NCBI RefSeq assembly: GCF_000213805.1
Contig: NC_015556.1
Coordinates: forward strand, 3,983,001-4,047,000
Direction of reading: 5' to 3'
Length of the DNA stretch: 64,000 nucleotides
Source of the DNA: Pseudomonas fulva 12-X
GTDB taxonomy: Bacteria; Pseudomonadota; Gammaproteobacteria; Pseudomonadales; Pseudomonadaceae
Shown: positions 19,491 to 28,442 of the stretch, piece by piece
How the letters are laid out: every line of letters starts with the position of its first letter
Numbering within the stretch: position 1 is the stretch's first letter
Program-made: the position numbers and the translations under genes
The notes under the pieces: generated by a model
Told to the model about the DNA's origin: nothing
The model's input: only the letters and a program-made list of their open reading frames with translations
Database searches by the model: none

Positions 19491-22016
19491 TCAATACACA
19501 TCCCGCCGATAACGCCCCTGCTCCACCAGTTCCTCGACAACGGCGTCACCCAGCACCTCACGCAATGCCTGATCCACACCCGCCGCCATGCCCTGCAAGC
19601 TGCCGCACACATAAACCGCAGCACCATCGGCAATCCACGCCCGCAGTTCATCGGCCGCCTCGCGCAGGCGATCCTGCACATAAATGCGCTGCGCCTGGTC
19701 ACGGGAAAAGGCCAGGTCCAGCCGCTGCAACTGACCATCCTGCAACCAGCCCTGCAGCTCGTCCCGGCAATAGAAATCGTGCGCGACATTGCGCTCGCCG
19801 AACAGCAGCCAGTTGCGCAAATGCCCGGCAGCGATACGCGCCTTGAGCAGGCTGCGCAAACCGGCCAGCCCCGTGCCGTTACCGATCAGGATCACTGGGC
19901 GGTCATCCTCCGGAGCATGGAAGCCACTGTTGCGTCGTACCCGCGCCAGCAACTGCTCGCCAACTGGCAGGTGCGCAGTCAGCCAGCCCGAGCCGGCACC
20001 CAGCTCGCCATTGGCCAGCTGCTGCTGACGCACGATCAGCTCCAGCACGCCGTCTTTGGGCAGCGAGGCAATCGAGTATTCGCGGCTCGGCAGCGGCACC
20101 AGAGCATCGAGCAGCGCCTGGGCGTGCAGGCCGACCAGATGACTGGCGCTGTACGGTAACTGGCGAGCAGCCAGCGCCTCACCGAGAGTGTGGCCGAGCG
20201 GCGCTATGACCATGGTTTCCAGCGCCTGCAAGCCATGCTCATGCAGCCAGCGCTGTACCTGTGCTTCGCCATTGCGCGGGAGGATTTCCAGAATGTCGCC
20301 GGCCTGCCACTGCGCACCGGCCGGCGGCTGCAGGCCGACCAGCCAGGTGCCCGCGCCCTGGCTGGTCGGGTTCAGGCAACGACGTTCACGCAGCACCCAG
20401 CCGTCGAACGGCACCTGCTGCACGGCCAGGGGCTGCACGCCAGTCAACTCGACCAGCTGGCGCTGCCAGTTCTGCAGCGCTTGCTGATCACCACCATCGA
20501 CCTCGATACGTTCGCCCAGGCGCTGCGCACCACGACTGGTCAGCCAGTCATCGAGGCGCCGGGCGAAGCCGCAGAACTGCGTGTACTGACGGTCGCCCAA
20601 AGCCAGCACCGCGTAGCGCAAGCCGGGTAGATCCAGCGCCGACGTCAGCCATTGGCGCTCGACACCACGGGCGCTGTCCGGCGCTTCACCGTCGCCAAAG
20701 GTGCTGAGCACCAGCAGCGCGCGAGGCGTGGCACTGAGCCTGGCCGCGTCGATTCGCGCCAAAGGCTGCACCTCAACCGCCATGCCGGCAGCCTGCAGTT
20801 GCCCAGCGGTCTGCCACGCCAGTTGCTCGGCAAAGCCGCTCTGGCTGGCGAAGCCCACCAGCCAGGATTCGCCGCCTTCGCCTCCAGCAAGCGCCTGACG
20901 GGCAGCCAGTGCTGCGCGCTTCTTGCGACGCCTGTCCAGGTACAGCAGCAGGCCGGTGATGAAGAACAACGGCATCAGCAGGCTGGCCACCATCATCAAC
21001 ACGCGCCCGACCATGCCGAAATACTCCCCGGTATGCAGGGCGTACACACTGGCCAGCAGCTGCGCCTTGAACGACTTGTCGGCGTAGCGCTCGACCTGCT
21101 TCGCCTCGCCGGTCAGCGGGTCGAGCTGCATCTGGTCGAAGGCACGGGTGTGCTCGGCGTCGCGCAGCATGAAGAACACCCGCGCCGACTGCCCGGCCGT
21201 ACTCGGAAGCTGCAGGCTGTAGACGCCCAGCTTGTCGCCCGCAGTGCGCTGGATGCCCTGCCACAGCTTGGCGTAATCCACCGGCGGCATCTCCTGGCCC
21301 TGGGGCGGCGGGCCACGGCGACCATGCTCTTCGCCGGCGGCACGCGGCTTGTCACTGAGCAGGCTTTCCAGCCCGCCGCGGTACCAGTCGTAGGACCAAT
21401 ACAGGCCGGTCAGCGCCGCACACAGGTACAGCGGCAGGCACCAGGTACCGACCACCGAATGCAGATCCCAATTGAAGGCGCGGCCCTTTTTGGCCCAGTC
21501 GAACGTCAGCCAGGCGCGCCAGCTCCAGACCCGGCGCGGCCAGCGCAGGTACAGGCCGGACAGGCAGAAGAACACCAGGGCGATGGTGCAGGCGCCGGTG
21601 ATCTGCCGACCGCTCTGGCCCATGGCCAGAAAACGGTGCAGCTGCAACATCAGGCCGAAGAACTGCAGACCTCGCGGCTCGCCCAGGGACTCGGCGGTGT
21701 AAGGGTCGACGAAGCGTATCCCGCCGCGCCGCTCACCAGGCGTCGGCGTCAGGAACACCCGCGTTGGCTGGCCACCCTCGGTATCCACATACAGCCCGGA
21801 AACGCTCAGGCCTTGCGCCTGCAGGCGTTCGACCAATTCGCCCGGTGGCAGCACTTCGCCCGCCTGAGCGGTCACCACCATCTGTGGATTGATCGCCAGC
21901 AGGATCTCGTCCTGAAAGCTGTACAGCGCGCCGGTCACGCCCATTAGGGCCAGCACCAGCCCGGCGGTAATGCCGAAAAACCAGTGCAGTTGGAACAAGA
22001 TTTTCTTGAACACCAC
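19491..22016 (-). CDS. PepSY membrane domain fused to flavodoxin and NADPH-flavin reductase (siderophore-iron reductase type)
   Basis: 841 residues. The N-terminal PepSY_TM region has four membrane helices ([75 protein letters not shown]). A flavodoxin-like domain ([39 protein letters not shown]) and a sulfite-reductase-like FAD/NADPH domain (SREYSIAS for [16 protein letters not shown] for NADPH, C-terminal VYVCGS) follow. The start is GTG (22016 or 22013). The family is linked to reduction of imported ferric siderophores, and the Fur-like site upstream supports iron control. It resembles the oxidoreductase near piuA in P. aeruginosa. Confidence 0.88.
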   Translation of the reverse strand: MVFKKILFQLHWFFGITAGLVLALMGVTGALYSFQDEILLAINPQMVVTAQAGEVLPPGELVERLQAQGLSVSGLYVDTEGGQPTRVFLTPTPGERRGGIRFVDPYTAESLGEPRGLQFFGLMLQLHRFLAMGQSGRQITGACTIALVFFCLSGLYLRWPRRVWSWRAWLTFDWAKKGRAFNWDLHSVVGTWCLPLYLCAALTGLYWSYDWYRGGLESLLSDKPRAAGEEHGRRGPPPQGQEMPPVDYAKLWQGIQRTAGDKLGVYSLQLPSTAGQSARVFFMLRDAEHTRAFDQMQLDPLTGEAKQVERYADKSFKAQLLASVYALHTGEYFGMVGRVLMMVASLLMPLFFITGLLLYLDRRRKKRAALAARQALAGGEGGESWLVGFASQSGFAEQLAWQTAGQLQAAGMAVEVQPLARIDAARLSATPRALLVLSTFGDGEAPDSARGVERQWLTSALDLPGLRYAVLALGDRQYTQFCGFARRLDDWLTSRGAQRLGERIEVDGGDQQALQNWQRQLVELTGVQPLAVQQVPFDGWVLRERRCLNPTSQGAGTWLVGLQPPAGAQWQAGDILEILPRNGEAQVQRWLHEHGLQALETMVIAPLGHTLGEALAARQLPYSASHLVGLHAQALLDALVPLPSREYSIASLPKDGVLELIVRQQQLANGELGAGSGWLTAHLPVGEQLLARVRRNSGFHAPEDDRPVILIGNGTGLAGLRSLLKARIAAGHLRNWLLFGERNVAHDFYCRDELQGWLQDGQLQRLDLAFSRDQAQRIYVQDRLREAADELRAWIADGAAVYVCGSLQGMAAGVDQALREVLGDAVVEELVEQGRYRRDVY

Positions 22017-22183
22017 AATCGACTCTAGATGCCGCGAACGAGGGAACCGGCCAGAGGTTGGCGCCCGTCTCGAGCCTGACCAACAGGCATACGAAACCCC
22101 CTCATGCCTGAAACTGGCGAGCGGGGTTTAGCGGAAAAGAGACAGGCGCAGGACGACCGAGCCGGTGGGCCGCGAGTCTATTC

Positions 22184-22202
22184 GATAACGATTGTCATGC
22201 AC
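22184..22202 (-). promoter_or_regulatory. Fur-box-like sequence
   Basis: GATAACGATTGTCATGCAC agrees with 13 of 19 bases of the Fur consensus. It lies about 170 bp upstream of the PepSY-reductase start, in the gap after the preceding gene. Confidence 0.6.
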
Positions 22203-22258
22203 TAGTTGTTCGCATCTTTACCGATTCAAAAATGCGATAGCAAGGTAAGGAGCCGCGC

Positions 22259-22723
22259 TCAGCGCAACCGCCACACCTCGAACGGCCGGGCCAGCACGAA
22301 CAGATCGCGAGCGACGCTTTCCGGGTACTGGTCGAGCGGCGGCGCATCGGGCAGGTACAGCGCGGCGGCGTCGAGGGTCGACAGTGAGAACTCCAGCTCC
22401 ACGCCAGCAGCCTGGAACAGCCCGATCACCGCCTCGACTTCCGCCGCGCCGCTGCAGTTGACACGGCGCCCGGCGTAGAAGGCGTTGAGCTGTTCGCAGA
22501 CCTTTTCGGCAGCCAGGCCGGTGGCCTCGGCTTCGAGCAGCGACAGGCCGAGGTCTTCCTCGCAGGCTGCATCCAAGGTGATGGGACTGGCCGTCGGTTT
22601 GACGATGGCGGACATGCTCGCCCCCGGCACCGCGGCGCCGATTTCGATAGGGATCGGCCCCTGCACGCTCGGGTAGAAGCGAACGGCCATGGCGCCTTCG
22701 AGCATTCCTGGGATCTGTTTCAT
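22259..22723 (-). CDS. Conserved hypothetical protein, 154 residues
   Basis: I do not recognise this protein. It starts MKQIPGMLEGAMAVRFYPSVQ, has a proline/alanine-rich first third, a mixed helical middle (ACEEDLGLSLLEAEATGLAAEKVCEQLNAFYAGRR) and a C-terminus rich in hydrophobics (VARDLFVLARPFEVWRLR). There is no signal peptide or membrane helix, so it is probably cytoplasmic. Codon use looks native. It lies between gdhA and the iron reductase on the same strand, about 130 bp downstream of gdhA. Confidence 0.7.
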   Translation of the reverse strand: MKQIPGMLEGAMAVRFYPSVQGPIPIEIGAAVPGASMSAIVKPTASPITLDAACEEDLGLSLLEAEATGLAAEKVCEQLNAFYAGRRVNCSGAAEVEAVIGLFQAAGVELEFSLSTLDAAALYLPDAPPLDQYPESVARDLFVLARPFEVWRLR

Positions 22724-22857
22724 GACACCACTCTCAACACTGACTCAACGAACGCGGCGCCATCCTGCGCCGCAACGGGACAGCATTGTCGGCGCCTGAT
22801 GTTTAAGCGATGTGACAGTGGTAGCGCAGCCGGATTGCCCGGCTGCGCGTGCGGGCG

Positions 22858-24243
<1,386 letters not shown>

Positions 24244-24387
24244 CTAGCAAGAACGCCACGCCCTTAAAAAGGGCAAAATGACGCCTTTATGAAACTTTTT
24301 GGTGCTTTACTGTAAATAGACCCTCAAAAACAGGGCTTTCAACAGCCCTTATGACGCACCAAACAAGCCTCATCACGCACCATAAAG

Positions 24388-25992
24388 TCACTTCTCCCGA
24401 ATGGACTGCCAGCTCACGCCGAAGCGCGCCAGGTACTTGCGCAGGCGATCCGCGTCGTTGGGCTGGGCCTTGGCCTGGCGACTGATGTCGAACAAACGCC
24501 TGCCGGCCTCGGACAGACTACCCGCCTGCCGACAGATATCGATCACTGCCTGCAGTTGCAGACGGTCGAACAGATCGATATCACCTGCGGCCTCGCCCAA
24601 CAGAGTCGAAAGGTCATCCTCCGCCGCCGAAGCGCCCCAGGCGCGCCGCAGCCGCTCGATCTCTTCCTGTACCTGACCCTCGTCGATGCGCCCGCTGTCG
24701 GCCAGGGTCGCCATGCGCGTGATCGAGGCCGACAGCTCGCGGAAGTTGCCCTGCCAGGCGGCTTCGCCGGAGCTGGCGAAGGCCAGGTAGCGGCGCCGCG
24801 CTTCCAGGTTGAAGCGCACCATTCGCCCTTGTTCGCGCGCATGGCGCTCGAGCTCGAAATCGATGTTCGGCTCGATGTCTTCGCGGCGCCCGGCCAGGCC
24901 CGGTAGATCGAAGGTCCACAGATTGACGCGCGCATAGAGGTCTTCACGAAACAGCCCTTCGGCGACCCGTGCGCGCAAGTCGCGATGGGTGCCGGCGATG
25001 AGCAGAAAATCGCTGCTCACCTCCTTGTCCGCGCCCATGGGAAAGAAGCGCTTTTCCTCGACGGCCTTGAGCAGCATGGCCTGCTCGTCCAGGCCCAGTT
25101 CGCCGATCTCGTCGAGAAACAGCATGCCGCCATCGGCGGCGCGCAGCAGGCCATCGCGGGCATTTTGCGCACCGGTGAAGGCGCCCTTGATATGACCGAA
25201 CAACGCCGACATGGCGCCGTCGCCGCGCAGGGTCGCGCAATTGACCTCGACGAAGCGGCCATCGACCAGATGACGGCTGCGCTTGAGTTCGTAGACGCGC
25301 CGGGCCAGGAACGACTTGCCCGCTCCGGTCGGGCCGATCAGCAGCATCGGTGCCGAGGAGCGTACGGCGACCCGCTCGATCTGCTCGATGGAGCGGTTGA
25401 ATGCCGCGTTGCGCGTGGCGATGCCCGACTTGAGAAACGCCAGCCCCTCCAATCGCTCATGCTGGAAGCGTGTAGCGATACGGTCGTACCGCGACAGGTC
25501 GAGGTCGATCAGCGCATGGGTACCGGTGACCTGCGCCTGCTCATCACGCTTGCGCGCCGGCGAGGTCTGCACCAACCGCGCCGGCAGGTAGCGCGCCTCG
25601 GTGAGCAGGAACCAGCAGATCTGCGCCACGTGGGTCCCGGTGGTGATGTGTACCAGGTAGTCCTCACGCTCGGTATCGAAGGCATAGCCGCTGGTGAAGT
25701 CATGCAGCGCGCCATACACCTCTTCGAAATCCCAGGGGTTGCGCAGATGCATCGGTTGCAGGCGCACCTCGGTTTCCGGGGAGATCTGCTCGATGTCGGC
25801 GCGAATGCGCTCGGCCAGGCTGATGTCGCGCGCATCGACGCCGTGAATCAGCTCCAGGCGATCGATCAGCAAATCCGCCTGCTGACACAGCCCGATGCTC
25901 GGCCGCCATTTGTTCCAGCGATTGGCGCCCTTGCCGACCCGATCCAGGGTGGCGCCGATGAAGCCGATGGCGACGGTACGTTTGCGGGCCAT
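24388..25992 (-). CDS. rtcR: RtcR, sigma-54 activator of the RNA repair operon
   Basis: 534 residues. The N-terminal RtcR/CARF-like sensor domain (about 1-180: TVAIGFIGATLDRVGKGANRW...) is followed by an AAA+ domain with Walker A GPTGAGKS, the sigma-54-contact loop GAFTGA (in HIKGAFTGAQ), Walker B MLFLDEIGEL, and a C-terminal Fis-like helix (GSLSEAGRRLF). The ATG at 25992 has a full GGAGGA ribosome site; the open frame continues 16 codons further without one. It is divergent from the rsr-Y RNA-rtcBA operon. In E. coli the CARF domain responds to RNA ends with cyclic phosphate; the ligand here is inferred. Confidence 0.94.
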   Translation of the reverse strand: MARKRTVAIGFIGATLDRVGKGANRWNKWRPSIGLCQQADLLIDRLELIHGVDARDISLAERIRADIEQISPETEVRLQPMHLRNPWDFEEVYGALHDFTSGYAFDTEREDYLVHITTGTHVAQICWFLLTEARYLPARLVQTSPARKRDEQAQVTGTHALIDLDLSRYDRIATRFQHERLEGLAFLKSGIATRNAAFNRSIEQIERVAVRSSAPMLLIGPTGAGKSFLARRVYELKRSRHLVDGRFVEVNCATLRGDGAMSALFGHIKGAFTGAQNARDGLLRAADGGMLFLDEIGELGLDEQAMLLKAVEEKRFFPMGADKEVSSDFLLIAGTHRDLRARVAEGLFREDLYARVNLWTFDLPGLAGRREDIEPNIDFELERHAREQGRMVRFNLEARRRYLAFASSGEAAWQGNFRELSASITRMATLADSGRIDEGQVQEEIERLRRAWGASAAEDDLSTLLGEAAGDIDLFDRLQLQAVIDICRQAGSLSEAGRRLFDISRQAKAQPNDADRLRKYLARFGVSWQSIREK

Positions 25993-26020
25993 GATCAATT
26001 CCTCCTGAGCCAGCCATCTA

Positions 26021-26055
26021 TTATCCAAAAAGATAAACAACTATCTGTAAAGATA
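26021..26055. promoter_or_regulatory. Tandem inverted repeats, probable RtcR upstream activating sites
   Basis: TTATC-N6-GATAA at 26021-26036 and TATC-N6-GATA at 26042-26055. Both have the same spacing, their centres are 20 bp apart, and they lie 110-145 bp upstream of the -24 element, the usual place for bEBP sites. A third, tighter copy, TTATCCGGATAA, lies at 26143-26154. The first site lies 29 bp upstream of the rtcR start, allowing autoregulation. Confidence 0.65.
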
Positions 26056-26165
26056 TAAAAAATATAAAGCCCATCTCGATAAAAATCCGAAAGCCATCAA
26101 GATATAAAAATAAAATCATTAATAATCATATAGTTAGAAATATTATCCGGATAAGACTGAAAATC

Positions 26166-26180
26166 TGGCACAGCCACTGC
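26166..26180 (+). promoter_or_regulatory. Sigma-54 (-24/-12) promoter of the RNA repair operon
   Basis: TGGCACAGCCACTGC: the GG and GC dinucleotides are separated by exactly 10 bp. Transcription should begin near 26192, about 29 bp before rsr. Confidence 0.9.
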
Positions 26181-26220
26181 AATAGCTCTGACAACAACGG
26201 ACAACACAGCGAGAGCCAAG

Positions 26221-27771
26221 ATGGCCAACTTCAATCTGTTCAATACCCGGCAAACCCACCTGCCGGCCAGCGACACACTGAACAACCAGCAAGCGCCGGC
26301 CTATAGCTACAAGCCCAAGCACAAGCTGGCCCAGCTGGCCGTTACCGGTTGCCTGAACAACACCTACTACGCCGATGCTGAAACCCAGCTGGCCGAAGTG
26401 CTGAAGCTGGTCGCCGAACTGGACGCTCGCTACGTGGCCAAGGCTGCGGTATATGCCCGCAAGAAAGGCCACATGAAGGACATGCCGGCCCTGCTGCTTG
26501 CAGCCCTGGCGGCACAGCGCTCGAGCCTGGTGCCGGTGCTGTTCGCCGAGGTGGTGGATAACGGCAAGATGCTGCGCACCTTCGTGCAGATCCTGCGCAG
26601 CGGCGTGACCGGTCGCAAGTCGCTCGGCTCGCAGCCCAAGCGCCTGGTACAGACCTGGCTGAACAGCGCCAGCGAACGCCAGCTGCTGCAGGCCGCGGTC
26701 GGCAACCAGCCGTCACTGGCGGACGTGGTAAAGATGGTTCACCCCAAGCCGGCCGATGCGTGGCGCGAAGCGTTCTTCGCCTGGCTGATCGGTAAGCCGA
26801 CGGATGCCGCCGTCCTGCCACCGCTGACCCGTGCTCTGCTGGCGTTTCGCAGCGGCGCCAGCAGCGAACTGCCGGACGTACCCTTCCAGTTGCTCGGCAA
26901 CGAGACGCTGAGCGCGGCGCAATGGGCAGAGCTAGCCGGCCGCATGGGCTGGCAGGCACTGCGCATGAACCTGAACACGCTGCTGCGCCACGGCGCATTC
27001 GAGATCAGGGGCTGCGCGGAGATGGTCGCAGCGCGATTGGCCGACGCAGAGGCGGTAGCCAAGGCGCGGGTTTACCCGTACCAGTTGCTGTCGGCTTATC
27101 GCATGACCGGAGATGGCGTGCCGCTGGTGGTGCGTGAGGCGCTGCAGGACGCACTGGAGTTGTCGCTGGCCAACGTGCCGGCACTGAGCGGCAACGTGGT
27201 GGTGTGCCCGGACGTATCCGGCTCGATGGCAAGCCCGGTAACCGGTTACCGCCAGGGTGCGACAACGGCGGTGCGCTGCATCGATGTAGCGGCCCTGGTG
27301 GCGGCGGCAATCCTGCGCAAGCAACCACAAGCTCAGGTGCTGCCATTCGAGAACAAGGTGGTGAGGGTGACGCTCAACCCGCGTGACAGCGTGATGAGCA
27401 ACGCGCAGAAACTGGCTGCGATCGGCGGCGGAGGAACCAGTTGCTCGGCACCGCTCAAGCAACTGGCGGACGCCAAGGCGAAAGTGGATACGCTGATTCT
27501 GGTTTCCGACAACGAATCCTGGATCGACGCCCGCCGCCATGGCGCCACGGAAACGATGCGCCAGTGGGAGCGGATCAAGCACATCAACCCGCAAGCGCGG
27601 CTGATCTGTATCGACCTGCAGCCCCATGGCACCACCCAGGCGCCGGACCGCGCGGACACCCTGAATGTCGGCGGCTTCAGCGACGCGGTGTTCGACGTGG
27701 TGGCGCAGTTCGCCAGCGGCACATTCGGCGCCGGCCACTGGGTCGACGCCATCGAAAAGATGGAAATATGA
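26221..27771 (+). CDS. rsr: Ro/TROVE-domain RNA-binding protein (Rsr, Ro60 orthologue)
   Basis: 516 residues. The N-terminal TROVE region (about 1-310) is made of helical HEAT-like repeats (LKLVAELDARYVAKAAVYARKKGHMKDMPALLLAALA; VVDNGKMLRTFVQILRSGVTGRKSLG). The C-terminal von Willebrand A domain has a complete MIDAS motif (CPDVSGSMASP, DxSGS). The family forms a ring that binds Y RNAs on its outer surface and structured RNA ends in its centre, and works with exonucleases in RNA quality control. It is the first gene behind the sigma-54 promoter, directly upstream of five Y-RNA-like genes, so protein and RNA partners are produced from one transcript. Confidence 0.93.
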   Translation: MANFNLFNTRQTHLPASDTLNNQQAPAYSYKPKHKLAQLAVTGCLNNTYYADAETQLAEVLKLVAELDARYVAKAAVYARKKGHMKDMPALLLAALAAQRSSLVPVLFAEVVDNGKMLRTFVQILRSGVTGRKSLGSQPKRLVQTWLNSASERQLLQAAVGNQPSLADVVKMVHPKPADAWREAFFAWLIGKPTDAAVLPPLTRALLAFRSGASSELPDVPFQLLGNETLSAAQWAELAGRMGWQALRMNLNTLLRHGAFEIRGCAEMVAARLADAEAVAKARVYPYQLLSAYRMTGDGVPLVVREALQDALELSLANVPALSGNVVVCPDVSGSMASPVTGYRQGATTAVRCIDVAALVAAAILRKQPQAQVLPFENKVVRVTLNPRDSVMSNAQKLAAIGGGGTSCSAPLKQLADAKAKVDTLILVSDNESWIDARRHGATETMRQWERIKHINPQARLICIDLQPHGTTQAPDRADTLNVGGFSDAVFDVVAQFASGTFGAGHWVDAIEKMEI

Positions 27772-27775
27772 GAAC

Positions 27776-27801
27776 GCCCTCGACCGATTGGGGTCGAGGG
27801 C
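27776..27801 (+). other. Perfect 10-bp hairpin between rsr and the Y RNA array
   Basis: GCCCTCGACC, six bases, then its exact reverse complement, five bases after the rsr stop. No T-tract follows, so it should allow read-through; it could protect the rsr mRNA end or mark a processing site upstream of the first Y RNA. Confidence 0.6.
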
Positions 27802-27820
27802 AACCGATCAACGATTCGAG

Positions 27821-27879
27821 CGTTTTCGAATGCCGAGGGGACTACATCTGAGGCGTCTCCTCATTTCTTGTCGATAACG
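27821..27879 (+). ncRNA. Y-RNA-like element 1 (stem-loop only)
   Basis: 59 nt. Lower stem CGTTTTCGA against TCGATAACG (one mismatch), then the asymmetric internal loop shared by all five copies (ATGCC on the 5' side, eight bases ending TTG on the 3' side), then an upper stem GAGGGGAC against GTCTCCTC. The terminal loop carries the ACTACA-like stretch but no tRNA-like part. The paired CGAATG / TTGTCG signature matches the bacterial Ro-binding motif. It is the shortest member and could be a degenerate copy. Confidence 0.7.
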
Positions 27880-27886
27880 AGCGAAC

Positions 27887-27974
27887 GGCACGAATGCCAG
27901 TGGCTGTACATCGGTTATGCCGGTTTCGATACCGGCCCGTGGCAACACGGAACAGTCACTTATCTTGTCGTGCC
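27887..27974 (+). ncRNA. Y-RNA-like element 2 (T-arm plus acceptor minihelix)
   Basis: 88 nt. Lower stem GGCACGA / TCGTGCC, internal loop ATGCCA / TTATCTTG, upper stem GTGGCTG / CAGTCAC, then a T-arm-like hairpin (GCCGG, loop TTTCGATA, CCGGC) directly followed by CCGTG-GCAA-CACGG, a GNRA-capped helix at the position of the acceptor stem. The D arm present in copies 3-5 is missing. So it is an intermediate in tRNA mimicry between copy 1 and copies 3-5. Confidence 0.8.
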
Positions 27975-27990
27975 ACCTGATTCAGAGTTT

Positions 27991-28122
27991 TGCGACGAAT
28001 GCCGGTGGAACTACACCCTTCCACGGTCGAGATGCGGGTTCGAATCCCGTCGGCTCCATCACTGGGGGGCCGTAGTTCAATGGCAGAACACGAAAATACG
28101 TTTCACCACCTTTGTCGTCGCA
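27991..28122 (+). ncRNA. Y-RNA-like element 3 (YrlA type, permuted tRNA-like module)
   Basis: 132 nt, the largest copy. Lower stem TGCGACGA / TCGTCGCA, internal loop ATGCC / ACCTTTG, upper stem GGTGGAA / TTTCACC. The tRNA-like module runs T arm (GCGGG-TTCGAAT-CCCGT, 28034-28050), acceptor 3' strand CGGCTCC, linker, acceptor 5' strand GGGGCCG (7 bp with one G-T), TA, and D arm (GTTC-AATGGCA-GAAC, 28075-28089). That is a tRNA with its termini joined and the anticodon arm replaced by the Y stem. The closing stem followed by TCTTTTTC also looks like an intrinsic terminator. Confidence 0.9.
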
Positions 28123-28131
28123 TCTTTTTCA

Positions 28132-28149
28132 GGCCCACCACGGTGGGCC
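28132..28149 (+). other. Hairpin between Y RNA elements 3 and 4
   Basis: GGCCCAC, four bases (CACG), then its exact reverse complement, just after the T-rich 3' end of element 3 and directly before element 4. Possibly a processing signal. Confidence 0.45.
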
Positions 28150-28150
28150 G

Positions 28151-28256
28151 GCAGCGAATGCCTTGGGTACTACATTGTGTCGCGGGTTCGAGCCCCGTCA
28201 GCCGCAAGGCTGTAGCTCAGTCGATAGAGCAAATGTGCCCATCAACTCGTCGCTGC
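28151..28256 (+). ncRNA. Y-RNA-like element 4 (YrlA type, permuted tRNA-like module)
   Basis: 106 nt. Lower stem GCAGCGA / TCGCTGC, internal loop ATGCC(T) / TCAACTCG, upper stem TGGGTAC / GTGCCCA. tRNA-like module: T arm GCGGG-TTCGAGC-CCCGT, acceptor CAGCC-GCAA-GGCTG (5 bp closed by a GNRA tetraloop), TA, D arm GCTC-AGTCGATA-GAGC. The closed acceptor loop shows that the tRNA termini are sealed. The T-loop keeps TTCGA, as needed for pseudouridylation at the usual site. Confidence 0.88.
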
Positions 28257-28258
28257 AC

Positions 28259-28280
28259 GGAGGCCAGCCTCCACTTTTTT
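28259..28280 (+). terminator. Intrinsic-terminator-like hairpin inside the Y RNA array
   Basis: GGAGG-CCAG-CCTCC followed by ACTTTTTT, between elements 4 and 5. If active it would reduce read-through to element 5 and rtcB, letting Y RNAs 1-4 outnumber the downstream mRNA. Confidence 0.6.
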
Positions 28281-28288
28281 GATTGACC

Positions 28289-28403
28289 CGGCGAATGCCG
28301 GTGGAACTACAGGACGTGAAGGTTGCGGGTTCGACTCCCGCCCCGGCGACGGGTAGCTCAACTGGATAGAGCAACGCGCATGTTCCACCAACGATCGTCG
28401 CCG
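28289..28403 (+). ncRNA. Y-RNA-like element 5 (YrlA type, permuted tRNA-like module)
   Basis: 115 nt. Lower stem CGGCGA / TCGCCG, internal loop ATGCC / AACGATCG, long upper stem GGTGGAAC / GTTCCACC. tRNA-like module: T arm GCGGG-TTCGACT-CCCGC, acceptor CCCG-GCGA-CGGG (4 bp with GNRA loop), TA, D arm GCTC-AACTGGATA-GAGC with the GG pair of a normal D-loop. It ends 39 bp before rtcB and has no T-run, so it is probably cut out of the rtcB transcript. Confidence 0.88.
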
Positions 28404-28442
28404 CACTGCAAACGCTGGCACGGCCAGCCCGAATACGAGTGA

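Noticed and set aside
28034..28089. Possible ordinary tRNA genes in the rsr-rtcB interval
   Set aside because: T-arm and D-arm sequences are present but in permuted order and without an anticodon arm, so they are parts of the Y RNAs, not tRNA genes.
27868..28286. Small plus-strand frames (115 and 98 codons) over the Y RNA array
   Set aside because: They have no ribosome site or protein resemblance and overlap conserved RNA structure.
27821..28403. CRISPR-like array suggested by the repeated CGAATGCC blocks
   Set aside because: The recurring block is only about 8-10 bases, spacing is irregular, and each unit folds into a Y RNA; there are no cas genes.
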